Assembly (NCBI GenBank): GCA_008729055.1
Contig: SDUX01000002.1
Location: forward strand, 4,553,874 to 4,617,873
DNA from: Pyropia haitanensis
Lineage: Eukaryota; Rhodophyta; Bangiophyceae; Bangiales; Bangiaceae
Reading direction: 5' to 3'
Length of the DNA stretch: 64,000 nt
The notes beneath the pieces are model-generated. The model did no database searches, had not been told where the DNA came from, and saw nothing but the letters and a program-made list of their open reading frames with translations. This document shows, one piece after another, positions 46,701 to 55,930 of the stretch (position 1 is its first letter; every line of letters begins with the position of its first letter). Both the position numbers and the translations under genes were made by a program.

Positions 46701-47710
46701 CAGAGGCGGTGCCGGCGGCGATAGCGGTGCCGGTGACAGGCCCCCCACCTGCCGTCGACGCCCCTCTGTCTGTCAACGGTCCCGCGTTGCCGCCGCCGGC
46801 GCTGCTCGTGGTCCCCCGCCCCCCTGTGGCATTGGCGGCAGAGGTGGAGGCGGATGCATCAGCAATCACCGTGGTGGCGCCGCCCGGCCGCCCCAACCCC
46901 CCCGCCATCGCGCTCGCCGCGGCACCAACTGCCGGCGCACCCCCCAAAGCCGCAGCTGGCGCGCCACGGCTGCTGATTGACTCAGATGACGAGGATGACG
47001 GCGGGGCCGGCCAGTACGGCAACCCCAGAGGCACGTTTGACTTGGGCGCCATGCGCACGCAGATCGAGGCTACGCAGCAGCTGAGCGACTCGCAAGCTGA
47101 ATCCCACCTCTTCTCCTACGCCACGCGCACCACGAGTGGCACCGCTGCCGCCGCCGCCGATGGCACCACAAACCCGTCCCCGTCCGACGTCGGCAGTGGC
47201 GCCGCCGCCGCCGCCCCCCTGCCCGCTGTCTGGGCGGTGGGCGACGAAGACCCCGTCGCGGACTTTGCGGCGATGCTGACCAACGCCGACGCCGACGCAC
47301 AGGTCGCCGCCGAGATGCTCACCGACTGCTTCCGCTCCCGGGTGCGGGCCGGCGACGCGGCTGGCGCGGCCGCCGCCCTTGGCGCCCTCCGCTCCGGCTG
47401 CGTGGCCGCCCGCATAGGCGACGAGTTCAACCGGGCCGCGCGCAAGCTGGTCGACGCCGCCAGGGCGGCATCGCCCTTCCTCGCCCGACCCGCCGTGGCG
47501 TTTCTGGGTCACCTCCTCCGCACGCCAGCGTCGGCAGGGGCGGGGCTCGCCGCGTTGCGACTGGTCACCGAGGCGGAGGGAGGCGGGCCCGCCTGCGCGG
47601 CCGTGACGCCTGCCATGGCGGCCGACTTTCACCGCCTCGTCACCGCCGCCGCCGCCCGGGTGGTCACCTCGCCGCCACGGCCGCCGGCGACCCGGCCGTC
47701 GTCACCGTAG
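43588..47710 (+). CDS. XRCC5: Ku80, DNA end-binding subunit for non-homologous end joining (three exons)
   Basis: Proposed exons are 43,588-43,942, 44,164-44,406 and 44,730-47,710. All junctions are GT-AG and the sum is exactly 1,193 codons. Ku80 pairs with Ku70, encircles DNA ends and recruits the NHEJ machinery; it also acts at telomeres. The N-terminal vWA-like domain is split across exons: AIVLLLDAGAS, SKQDRM then GLVVMGQPVDSEK across intron 1, and LTRRILLFTDARTG in exon 3. The Ku beta-barrel core (~430-600) has YAGTLSLSPAVHIPVRAY, LRVLGFVPLAAIPQVYFLG and LYMVSMPLADGVRAYAFPS. The C-terminal helical Ku-binding domain (~1,035-1,170) has DPVADFAAML and LRSGCVAARIGDEFNRAARKL. A very acidic insert of ~50 residues sits inside the vWA domain. 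No acidic DNA-PKcs-binding motif follows the C-terminal domain. The exon 2/3 junction is the least certain. Confidence 0.9.
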
Positions 47711-48188
47711 TCGCCGGCGGGCTCGGCGCCCGCCGCACTGCCAAAGTGGAGTCTGCCCGCCCGAATCATGACTGGAGGGGGGCGGCGGGGGGGTGGGGGG
47801 GGGCCCGCCGACGAGAGAAGTACCCCTTGGCAAATCCAAGCACTCCACGATGCGGCCTTGACGACCACCAGGGGCGTCGGGATGTGCCGCTCCACGACCC
47901 GTGTTGTGGGGCGCTTGGAGCAGGCCGGCACGACAGCCTCGCCCACACCACCGAGGACGTGTAGTGGGGGGACGAGATTCCGCGACAGTCCGCGGGGTCC
48001 TTCCCGCACCCGCCACTCTTCCACACTTCTCCCGCGGTACAATTCTGTACTCGCACTGCCGACACCTTGACGGGATGTTCATAATGAAAAAGAAGCAAGC
48101 GAGCACTACAGGCATTCGAGCGGTTGCCAACGGCAGGCATGACAAGAGGAATAGCCTCTGCCATAGCAGCAGTAGCCCTGTTTGTCGG
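47711..48188. other. Convergent intergenic spacer
   Basis: Between the stops of Ku80 and the SPOC-domain gene. It has a C/G-rich part at 47,770-47,815 and an AT-richer part at 48,030-48,110. No gene or RNA recognised. Confidence 0.5.
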
Positions 48189-51100
48189 TCAAAGAGCCAC
48201 AAGGCCCTCCTCCCGATGGCGCACGGCCACACAAAAGAGTGCCGCCTCGGCTGGCACCGCCGACCCGCCGCCGCCGCCACAGTCCACCCCCAGCCACCCC
48301 GCCGTCCACGCGCACGCCGGCAGGATGAATAGATCATACGCTTCCTTGTCAGCCAAGATGACCCGCGACCGTAGAGCCCGACTCCGCACAGACAGCCAGC
48401 TGACAAACGGGCGCAAGTGCTCACCCGCCTCGGCGTCGGCGCCCTTCAAACGCAGCACAGTTTTTCTGCCAGCAGCCACCGCAACACGGGAGCGCACATC
48501 GGCCAGCAGCACACGGCCACCCGAATTGAGCCGCCGCGGCAGCACAACAGGCACAGTAGGTACCGCAGGCACGGGGTTCCCCATGGCCGACAGCCGTGGT
48601 GCCGGCGGCCGGTCAGGCGGAGGCTGGTCCGCCACCTCCAACTCCGGCGGTTGAGGCGGCCGCGTGGCAGGCGTAACGCCTGTGGGGCTTGTGCCGGCCT
48701 TTGCCACTTCCGCAGCTGCCGAAGTGCCACCGGGCAAACAGGCAACGCTGGCGACGCCGCTGGAGCCTTTCCCGCCAGTCGAGGCGGGACCCGCCTGCGG
48801 AGCTCGTCCCTCCACTGTCCGAACCTCCCGACCAGTCGCATCCCATTCCACGAGCCGGCCGACGAGGGTAAACACGTTGTTGTCCACGTGCAGGTCCCCC
48901 TCCCATGCAGGCTGGGTGGCCGCACGCACCCGCGCCGCCGCACGGTCAGCGGCAGACGGCGCCCAGCACCGCAGGGACGGCCCAACCGCGAGATCAAAGA
49001 AACGGTCGTGTGGCACCGCCTCCACCGCTGCGTCTTCGGCCGACGTGTACTTGGAGCTGATATACTGGCGAAGGGTGTCCAGCCGCCGACTCAGCCCCTC
49101 AAGCCGCACGTCCACTGGCGCCTCCCAGCGCAAGGAGAGAGCAACATGGCGAGAGGAGAGCGAGCATGACGGATGATGGTTGCGCTCCACGTCGCACATG
49201 CGGACCCCATAAGCAGACACCAAGCAAGGGCGACCGTCCAGGGTGTCGGCAACAGTTCCGCGCAGCAGCTCCAGGCGGGCGGTCAGTTGAGCGAGGCCCC
49301 CTAACGCCGACGCCGAAGTTGGTGAGCGTGTCGCCAGCAGTGGCGGCGTCACTGGCGAGGTAGTAGGCAGCAAATCCGGTACGGCAATGCCATGACGAGA
49401 ACTGACGGAGCCACCCTTGCTTCCACCATCTCCGCCACAACCAACGCGATATAGCGCGCTGCCTTGCCACGGTGGACCGATGCCTCGCGACACTCCCGTA
49501 GTGCCGCCCCCAGCAGCGACCCTTGGCCCAGGCCCACCACCCAATCCCGAAGAAGGTGGTGGTGGTGGCACACTCGTTGCCAAACCCGGGTCCTTGCTGA
49601 AACGCCCACCAGCGCCGTGTGTGTGCAAGAAACGTGCACCAACCGGCGGCTGGGGTGGCGGCAGAGACTGCGGCGGCGGCGGCGGCGGAGGTGGCGGCGG
49701 TGGCGGCGGCGGTGGCGGTGGTGGTGGCGGTGGCGGTGGTGGTGGCGGTGGCGGCAGTAGAGCACCTGTAACCCCAACAAGACACCCTTCGATCGTGTGC
49801 CGCCGCCCTGCGGGCGGCCGCCTATCGCCCCGCGGCGACCAGTCGCGCGGGGGCGGCGTCCGGCGCTTGCCGCCGATGGCCCCGTCGAAGCGGCTTCCGC
49901 CCCGCGAGTCCACCACAGCTGACTGCAGCAACCGTCCCATGGGAGAAGCAAGCCGCCGCCGCCGGAGGGGAGACCCTCGCCCTCCGTTCGCGGGGTGAGC
50001 GATGACGTCGCCGTCGTCACTTCGTCCGCACCAGCCGCGGTCATAGCCACGGTCTGTACTTCGGTCCCGACCGCGGTCGCTACGATCGACGCCTCGGCCG
50101 CCAACTCGATCAGTCCAGCGGTCGACGACTCGGTCTGTGCCGTTGTCGCCGCTTCGCTCGACACCGCGATCAGACACCCGCTCCCTCCCTTGGCCGCCAA
50201 CTCGCTCACCAGCGCGCAAGCCGCTTTGCTCGGCACCACGGTCGCCGCTGCGGTCGACACCACGGTCGCCGCTGCGGTCGGCACCGCGGTCGCCCCTTCG
50301 GTCGGCACCGCGGTCGCCCCTCCGGTCGTCACCGTGAAAGTCCCTCCGGTCGTCACCGTGAAAGCCCCTCCGGTCGTCACCGTCAAAGCCACTTCGGCCG
50401 CCACCGCGGTCGCCGCTCCAGTCACCACCGTAATAGCCACTCCGGTCAGCCCGGTCGCCACCATGAGAGCCGATCCGCTCGCTACTATGAAAGCCGCTTC
50501 GTTCGCCACTACGAAAGCCGCTCCGCTCTCCACTGTGAAAGCCACTCGGCAAGCCACCGCGGTCGCCGCTCCGCTCGCCACCTCGATCGCTGCCCCTCTT
50601 ATCCTTATCGATGTTCACGCCACTGCGCTCCCCACAACGGTCGTCGCCCCGCTCTCTGCGACGCTCTCCCTTCACTTCGCTCCCGCGATCAGCCCCGCGC
50701 TCGTTGCTGCCCACGCCGCCGTGGTCGCCACCACCCAGAACGCAGCGCCCACGAGTGCCGCCATCGGTGGACGGATACGCCGCCTCCCGCCCTCGGCCCG
50801 GCGGGAGTTCCCCCTGGCCAAGCGACAGACGAGATGCAAGCACACGGTCGCCCTGCGAGGCAGACGACGGTACCAACCGCGGTGGAGGGGGAGACCACGA
50901 AGTGCGGCGCTGGGAAGGGAGAATCGACCGGGGAGGAGGAAACATCTTGGAAGACGGTGGCGGCGGCGGCAGTGGCGGAGGGGGGGGGTTTGGAGGAGGA
51001 GGCAGCGGGGGTGACGCCGCCACAACCACCCTCGAGCGGGGGGACGACGGGGGCGCCGTTGACACTGGCCGCGACACGGACGGTGGCGGCGCCACAGATG

Positions 51101-51665
51101 GTGGGGGGGGCGGCGGCGGTGGTGGCGGTGGGGGAAGCGGAGGCGGTGGTGGTGGTGGCGCCTCCGCCGCCGCTGCCGCCGCCAGTGACTGCCGCGGCGG
51201 TGACACCCGGATCGCACCCCTCGACCCAGCCTCGGAGCGAGCTAGAGCCCCCGCCGACAGCGGGGGTGGCACAACAGAAGAGCCACGCGCCAAACGAAGC
51301 GCCCCACCCGTACTGGCCGCCGTCGCTTGCGCCGCCGCCGCCTCCGCCGCCGAAATCGTGGCCGCAACCCCGGCACGGATGACGCGCCCAGCGCCTGAGG
51401 GACCGCCGACGGCCGCCGTGGCGGTGGAGGCGGGTCCAAACCGGCGCCGCTTGGGTACAGGCCGAGGCAGCGAATTGGGCGACGATGGCCGGCGGCTGCC
51501 GTCGCCGACGACGCCGCTGCCATGGGAGCGGCCACCGAAGCGTGGGGCGTCAGAGGTGTGGCCGCCGTCACGTCCACTCAGGATGGGGGGACCTCGGTCA
51601 ATGCCGGCGCGGACGCCGGCGCGGGGAGCGCCACCACCATCACTGAAGCGTTTGCTCCGGTGCAT
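48189..51665 (-). CDS. SPOC-domain protein with Arg/Asp/Gly repeat region
   Basis: 1,158 residues from the first ATG (MHRSKRFSDGGGAPR). The C-terminal ~240 residues resemble a SPOC domain: an opening AWEGDLHVDNNVFTLVGRL (~920), a middle strand VLLADVRSRVAV, the helix PFVSWLSVRSRALRSRV, then YDLFILPACAWTAGWLGV, and a final strand AALFCVAVRHRE. SPOC domains in SPEN, FPA and PHF3-type proteins bind phosphorylated RNA polymerase II or co-repressors, so a role in transcription or RNA processing is inferred. No RRM is seen, which separates it from SPEN/FPA. Residues ~335-555 consist of degenerate DRGADRSG, FHGDDRRG and GERSGFHS repeats. Two proline tracts occur (~190-290 and ~638-665). The segment WEAPVDVRLEGLSRRLDTL next to the SPOC may be a helical accessory domain. 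Assignment as SPOC rests on pattern, not on an alignment. Confidence 0.6.
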   Translation of the reverse strand: MHRSKRFSDGGGAPRAGVRAGIDRGPPILSGRDGGHTSDAPRFGGRSHGSGVVGDGSRRPSSPNSLPRPVPKRRRFGPASTATAAVGGPSGAGRVIRAGVAATISAAEAAAAQATAASTGGALRLARGSSVVPPPLSAGALARSEAGSRGAIRVSPPRQSLAAAAAAEAPPPPPPPLPPPPPPPPPPPPSVAPPPSVSRPVSTAPPSSPRSRVVVAASPPLPPPPNPPPPPLPPPPPSSKMFPPPRSILPSQRRTSWSPPPPRLVPSSASQGDRVLASRLSLGQGELPPGRGREAAYPSTDGGTRGRCVLGGGDHGGVGSNERGADRGSEVKGERRRERGDDRCGERSGVNIDKDKRGSDRGGERSGDRGGLPSGFHSGERSGFRSGERSGFHSSERIGSHGGDRADRSGYYGGDWSGDRGGGRSGFDGDDRRGFHGDDRRDFHGDDRRGDRGADRRGDRGADRSGDRGVDRSGDRGAEQSGLRAGERVGGQGRERVSDRGVERSGDNGTDRVVDRWTDRVGGRGVDRSDRGRDRSTDRGYDRGWCGRSDDGDVIAHPANGGRGSPLRRRRLASPMGRLLQSAVVDSRGGSRFDGAIGGKRRTPPPRDWSPRGDRRPPAGRRHTIEGCLVGVTGALLPPPPPPPPPPPPPPPPPPPPPPPPPPPPQSLPPPQPPVGARFLHTHGAGGRFSKDPGLATSVPPPPPSSGLGGGPGPRVAAGGGTTGVSRGIGPPWQGSALYRVGCGGDGGSKGGSVSSRHGIAVPDLLPTTSPVTPPLLATRSPTSASALGGLAQLTARLELLRGTVADTLDGRPCLVSAYGVRMCDVERNHHPSCSLSSRHVALSLRWEAPVDVRLEGLSRRLDTLRQYISSKYTSAEDAAVEAVPHDRFFDLAVGPSLRCWAPSAADRAAARVRAATQPAWEGDLHVDNNVFTLVGRLVEWDATGREVRTVEGRAPQAGPASTGGKGSSGVASVACLPGGTSAAAEVAKAGTSPTGVTPATRPPQPPELEVADQPPPDRPPAPRLSAMGNPVPAVPTVPVVLPRRLNSGGRVLLADVRSRVAVAAGRKTVLRLKGADAEAGEHLRPFVSWLSVRSRALRSRVILADKEAYDLFILPACAWTAGWLGVDCGGGGGSAVPAEAALFCVAVRHREEGLVAL

Positions 51666-51801
51666 GGCGCATGTAGTGGAGGCGCGACCGCCAAATGTGA
51701 GTACAACCACAACGCCAGTAGAAAGAGTACCACAAAGAGAAGAGGGGGTAACGCAGACAGCCGAAGGGTTCGATCAAATACGCCAACCCCGAGCCCCGCG
51801 A

Positions 51802-51863
51802 GCACCGCAGCACGAGCCACGCATGCACCGCAGCACGAGCCACACGTGCACCGCAGCAGGCGC
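51802..51863. repeat. 23-bp tandem repeat upstream of the SPOC gene
   Basis: GCACCGCAGCACGAGCCAC occurs at 51,802 and 51,825, and a partial third unit (GCACCGCAGCA) at 51,848. It lies 140-200 bp upstream of the SPOC-gene ATG. Confidence 0.8.
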
Positions 51864-52220
51864 TACAGCACCAGGAGGAAAGGAGTCGTGGCTGAAGGGG
51901 GAAGTCGCAAGAGCGCTGACCACCCAAAGAGACAGACGCGGCTTGACGCCGACCACAACGCGAAGGCGCGCGCGGGTCTCTTAGGGCGCCTCGCTGGCGG
52001 CCATCAGGAAGGGGGGCCCTCAGCAGGCCGTGCACAAGGGTTCCACATCGGGCCTGAACGAAAGCGAGATGGAAAACAAGTTCCCGTGCGCACTAACATC
52101 ATTGTAAGTCCAGTACGTAAAGTGTCCGGGAGCCCAGTGCACACAAAGTTCCCAAGACCAGGACACCGACACAAACATGACATCAATAAGAACACGCTTG
52201 TTTTGCATAACTGCACAGAT

Positions 52221-52305
52221 GGGCCTGTGGCAAAATTGGCTTCAGTTCAACAACCGCGCTCGATTCCAAATCGAGAGACTGCAGGTTCGAGTCCTGCCAG
52301 GCTCA
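52221..52305 (+). tRNA. tRNA-Trp (CCA) with an enlarged D arm
   Basis: The 7-bp acceptor stem GGGCCTG/CAGGCTC has one G-U pair and is followed by discriminator A. The anticodon stem CTCGA/TCGAG closes the loop TTCCAAA, giving anticodon CCA (Trp). The T stem GCAGG/CCTGC closes TTCGAGT. The internal promoters are clear: A box TGGCAAAATTGG (11 of 12 to consensus) and B box GGTTCGAGTCC (perfect). The total is 85 nt instead of ~72-73. The excess is ~11-12 nt between the G18-G19 pair and the anticodon stem, where a normal D stem does not form directly. This suggests an ectopic intron in the D arm, as known in red algae such as Cyanidioschyzon. A pseudogene is the alternative. Confidence 0.85.
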
Positions 52306-52314
52306 ACAGACGAC

Positions 52315-52321
52315 GCTTTTT
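52315..52321 (+). terminator. RNA polymerase III terminator of the tRNA gene
   Basis: A run of five T (within GCTTTTTGC) begins about 11 bp after the discriminator base. This is a standard Pol III stop signal. Confidence 0.75.
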
Positions 52322-54031
52322 GCTAAGCTTTTGCAGCTCTGCATGACGTTGCAGCGAGCTCCCGCCGAAAAGAGCGTTAAGATAGCGCCAGCTTTGGAGC
52401 CTTTCTCAAAAAAATCCTCTCAATCAGCATGAATTTGGACTTCAGTAGGCTGTAAAAGGCAGGATCTGTCTTTCAAAGCCAGTGCACGAGCTCTCGACAG
52501 TGTTCCGACATTCGACCAAATACTTCGACGATTGACGCATTCAACTAGAATGAAAGTATGTACCATCAGGGTTTAATCGTGTTGAAATTCTTGTGATCGC
52601 TTTATGGTGATCTATTTTGTAATTCGTTTGGCGCGACCCTTCCCGGCAAAGCTCGATGCTTCGTCCACAGCTTTGTTTCTGTCCTTTCAGACCAGCTGAG
52701 CAACTCACCGCACTGCTGCAGCGCCTGTGGTGTGGCCGGTGCTGCCCGACGTCGGCTTCCAACAACCTGGTCTGCTGGCCACCGCTTACCTCTTCGTCGT
52801 CAGAGTCCCCTCGTTACTCCTGCCTTCCAGACGCGGGTGTGCCAGTTGGTACACTTTAGTCAGACCAGGTCCAGGCTCGACGATGGGCCCGTCAAGATCA
52901 CCAACCACCGCCTAACCGGCCATAGGGCGTGGGAGTGTTCACGCCCCCCAATGAGGGTAAACAGCGTGCCACCGTGGAGGTACGCAGGCAGAGAGGAGAA
53001 ACAAAGCAGAGAGCAGAGAGAGAAATATGAGAGAGACAAGAAGGCGGCCGACAGAGACGCCGAAGGGATTCAAGCTGAGAACGTGGGCGGGGAGCGAAGG
53101 CAGACGACCGTGCCGGCCGATGACGGCCGGTGCGTGCCTCCCCGCGCCTCGCCTCTTGAGCACCGTCGGACGGACAGGTGGCCCCGCCACGCCGGACACA
53201 CAAAGTAGCGCGACCCTTCACCCTCCGCCGGAAAGATCGGGATCCCACCCGCTAGGCGGACGGACAGCACTTTAAACCGCACAAACAAGACACAGTGTAC
53301 TGACCTGCGCCACCTTCCCCGACCGATGCCTCCTTCTACCTCCTACACTGCTCTTCATAACTGAACTGGCGCGGATGCACAGTACCTTGCGCTCCAAGTG
53401 CGTTGACAGAACAGAGGTGAAGGATGGCTAAAATTGTGTCAAGGGATGGTGAATAGCGGCGTCCTGTTAGAAGGTCTCGCGGAGGGGCAAACCGTGAGAG
53501 GCCAAGCAAGGAGGCTACACTGCTCGTGCACCCGAGGGTCCACGGCCTCAAGTTGGCTTTGCCTCCTCTGCCTGCAGGTGCGCCTCGGCTGCCACCACCG
53601 TCGGCGGCGGACGTGCCGCCGGTGAGTGTGCCGCCACGGTTGACCCTGTCGCGATTGCTGCCTCTGCTGCCGCCGCCGTCGCTACCGTTGATGCCGACGC
53701 CGTGGCTGGAGACTCGGCACGGCTGAAAAAGAGTCTTCATTTGGTGGGTAGTGAGGTGAGTCCCACCAGAAGTGAGTTGCTTATGTGAATATTTCTCTGT
53801 GGCATATGAACCTGGCGGCCGTGCGTCGTTGCATGAGTACTTGACCAGGCTTAAAATGGTGGGCACGCATTTTGGATTCTCACAGCTTTGAGCGCGTGGA
53901 GGCCACGTTGGATGGTTTGTTGGCTCGAAATCCTTTGAAATACGATCATGCGTCGAAGAACTTGAAAAGAAGAATCTCGACTCGCCCATTCCATCGTGAT
54001 TCAAAGCCCTGTGGGATTGGACGGCGCCGAG
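52322..54031. other. AT-richer intergenic region
   Basis: The parts 52,370-52,690 and 53,730-54,000 have clearly lower GC than the genes. Short frames exist, including a 222-codon minus-strand frame at 53,336-54,004 that lacks an ATG at its start. None shows a domain. An A/G-rich patch lies at 52,985-53,045. I see no further tRNA. Confidence 0.5.
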
Positions 54032-54648
54032 ATGGATCGTTGGCCAAAGGCCGTCTCGCGGGTCTTTTCCATGGCCAGGGTTGTCGCAGGGCCGCTGCTG
54101 GCGCCGGCGTGGAAGCCTTCGGGACCGAAAAAAATCCGTCTCCCCCAGATGTTGACACGCATCATTGTCACGGACCTCCCCCCAGCGCTCACCGCCTCAC
54201 AATTGCAAGAGCAATGGCGCATGGACCTGTCGGCGGCCCGCACCGGCGGCCTGGTTTTTTCACTCCCGCGTGCCGCGCGCGTGCACGCGAGTGGGGACTG
54301 TCTGTGGCCTCGCCGGCAGTAGGGCTCGGCTATGATACAAACGCCGCCGCCGCGCTCCGCCGCACGCCGCAGCTGGCCGTCGCTCATTGGCGGGCGGCCG
54401 CCCTCCCGACCGCCGCCGCCCCTCCCCAAGCCCGACCACGCCACCGCCGTTGTCGTATCCACAGCAGCGGGCCGCGGGGCGCCGTCGGCGCCGCCGCCAC
54501 TGCCGCGAGCGGCACCGACAGCCTGCTGGGACCCCGCCTCGCCCCCCACCCCCCGCAGCCGCCGCTGCCGCCGTCCACCCCACACCCCCTGCCAACGGGT
54601 GTGCGTCGGCCGCCTGCCACGGCCGTGGCCCTGTCGCTGCCGCCGTAG
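54032..54648 (+). CDS. Hypothetical protein (weak model, possible 29-bp intron)
   Basis: Not recognised. From an ATG (MDRWPKAVSRVFSMARVV) the frame reads KIRLPQMLTRIIVTDLPPAL and ends after RAARVHAS. The next protein-like frame (GLGYDTNAAAALRRTPQLA) follows if 29 bp with GT-AG ends (54,291-54,319) are removed. A one-base error would have a similar effect. TRIIVTDLPPALT recalls the first strand of an RRM, but no RNP1 follows. The end at 54,648 is provisional. Confidence 0.25.
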
Positions 54649-55311
54649 CCCCGCCGCGGCTGCGTGCGTGCGGCGCGCGGCGGGGTTTTGCGTGTGCCCC
54701 GCCGCCGCCACCCCGCGCGGCTGTCCCCAATCCCTCCCCCGCGCTGGAGTGGCAGCGGTGGGGGGGGGGGGGGGGGGGGTGCGCCTGTGCTGCCGCCGAC
54801 GTGGCGCGGCGGCTCTGCTCGTGTGCCGGGTGTGCGTGTGCGGGGGCGGGCGGGGGCGGGCGGGGGCGGGCGGGGGCGGCGGGCGGGTGGGGGGGGGGGG
54901 GGGCGCGGCCCCGCCAATGCCGTGACTGACGTCGCGGTGTGCCGGCGGTGGGCGCACGAGCCACTGCCGGGGGGCAATGGCGCCGGTCGTCCCCGCTCCG
55001 CCCCCGCCCGCCCGCTGCCCACCCCGCCGTGGCGGCTGGCAGGGGCTAGCTAGGCGACGTCGCCGGCGGGGCGGGCTGCTCCGTCCCTATCCCGCTCGTG
55101 CACCCCATCGCCAGGACGCACCCGCTGCCCGTGGTAGTCTGTCGGCCGTGACCGGCGTCCGCCCTCATCGCCCTGCCCTCCCCCCTCGACGCCGCTTTCA
55201 TCCCCCCCCCGTCCGCTCTCGCCCCTCGCCACCCCCTCTCTGGGTGCCTTCCCCCGTCCCTGCTCTGCTCCTCCCTCCTCATCCCCCCCCCACCCCCCAC
55301 CACTCCCGGCA
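54649..55311. other. GC-rich spacer upstream of the PP2A B'' gene
   Basis: Contains G runs (54,759-54,779 region and 54,888-54,902) and the 10-bp repeat at 54,841. A pyrimidine-rich stretch (55,255-55,305) directly precedes the next ATG. No gene recognised. Confidence 0.4.
54841..54880 (+). repeat. 10-bp G-rich tandem repeat
   Basis: Four tandem copies of CGGGGGCGGG (the last with one change), followed by GGGCGGG and a G run. Strong quadruplex-forming potential, and it resembles stacked GC boxes. Confidence 0.9.
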
Positions 55312-55884
55312 ATGGCGCCGCTGGCGGCGTCGACCGTCCGGGCCAACATGCTCACCGCCGCCCTCATGGCGGGCACCACCCGGGGTCTGCCGCTGTCGAT
55401 TCCCACCCCCCCCCCCCCACCCCCACCCCCCCCACCACCACCGCCACCCCCCGCCTCGTCAGCCGCCGAAGTGCTCTCCCTCCACATCTCGCGGCTGCTG
55501 CAGGTGCACCGGCCGCCCCCCCCCCCCGCGCTGTCGGCCGCCGCGCGGTCCCGCCGCGACGCGGCCGCCTTTGCCCGCATCTTTGCGTCGACCGGCGGCA
55601 TTGGCGGCGGCGGCGGCGGCGGTGGCGGTGACGGTGGCGGCGGCGGCGGCGGCAGCGGCATTGGCAGCGCCGGCGGCGTGTCGGCGCCGTACCGCACGCA
55701 GGTCGGCTCCAACAGCCGGCCGCTGTCGGCTCGGCTGCTGCGGGTGGTGGGGCTCCCGCGCTGCGCGGCGGCGCTGCTGCCGCCGGGGGTGACCGCCACC
55801 GCCGCCGCGTGGGCGCCGTTCTACGCCGCCGTGCTCGCGCGCGCGGCCACCCCGGCCGACGCGCTGTTTGAGCTCCTCGTCGCT

Positions 55885-55930
<46 letters not shown>

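Noticed and set aside
49995..51014. Plus-strand frame of 339 codons with repeated Val/Ala/Thr-Pro units
   Set aside because: The repeats are the complement of the DRG-type repeats of the SPOC protein. It has no independent support.
53336..54004. 222-codon minus-strand frame in an AT-richer region
   Set aside because: It begins at a TTG, has no conserved motif, and its Gly/Ser part mirrors Pro-rich plus-strand sequence. It could be a fragment, but support is too thin.
54149..54290. RRM domain start (TRIIVTDLPPAL) suggesting an MRD1/RBM19 fragment
   Set aside because: No RNP1 octamer or second half of an RRM follows. The resemblance covers only one strand and part of a helix.
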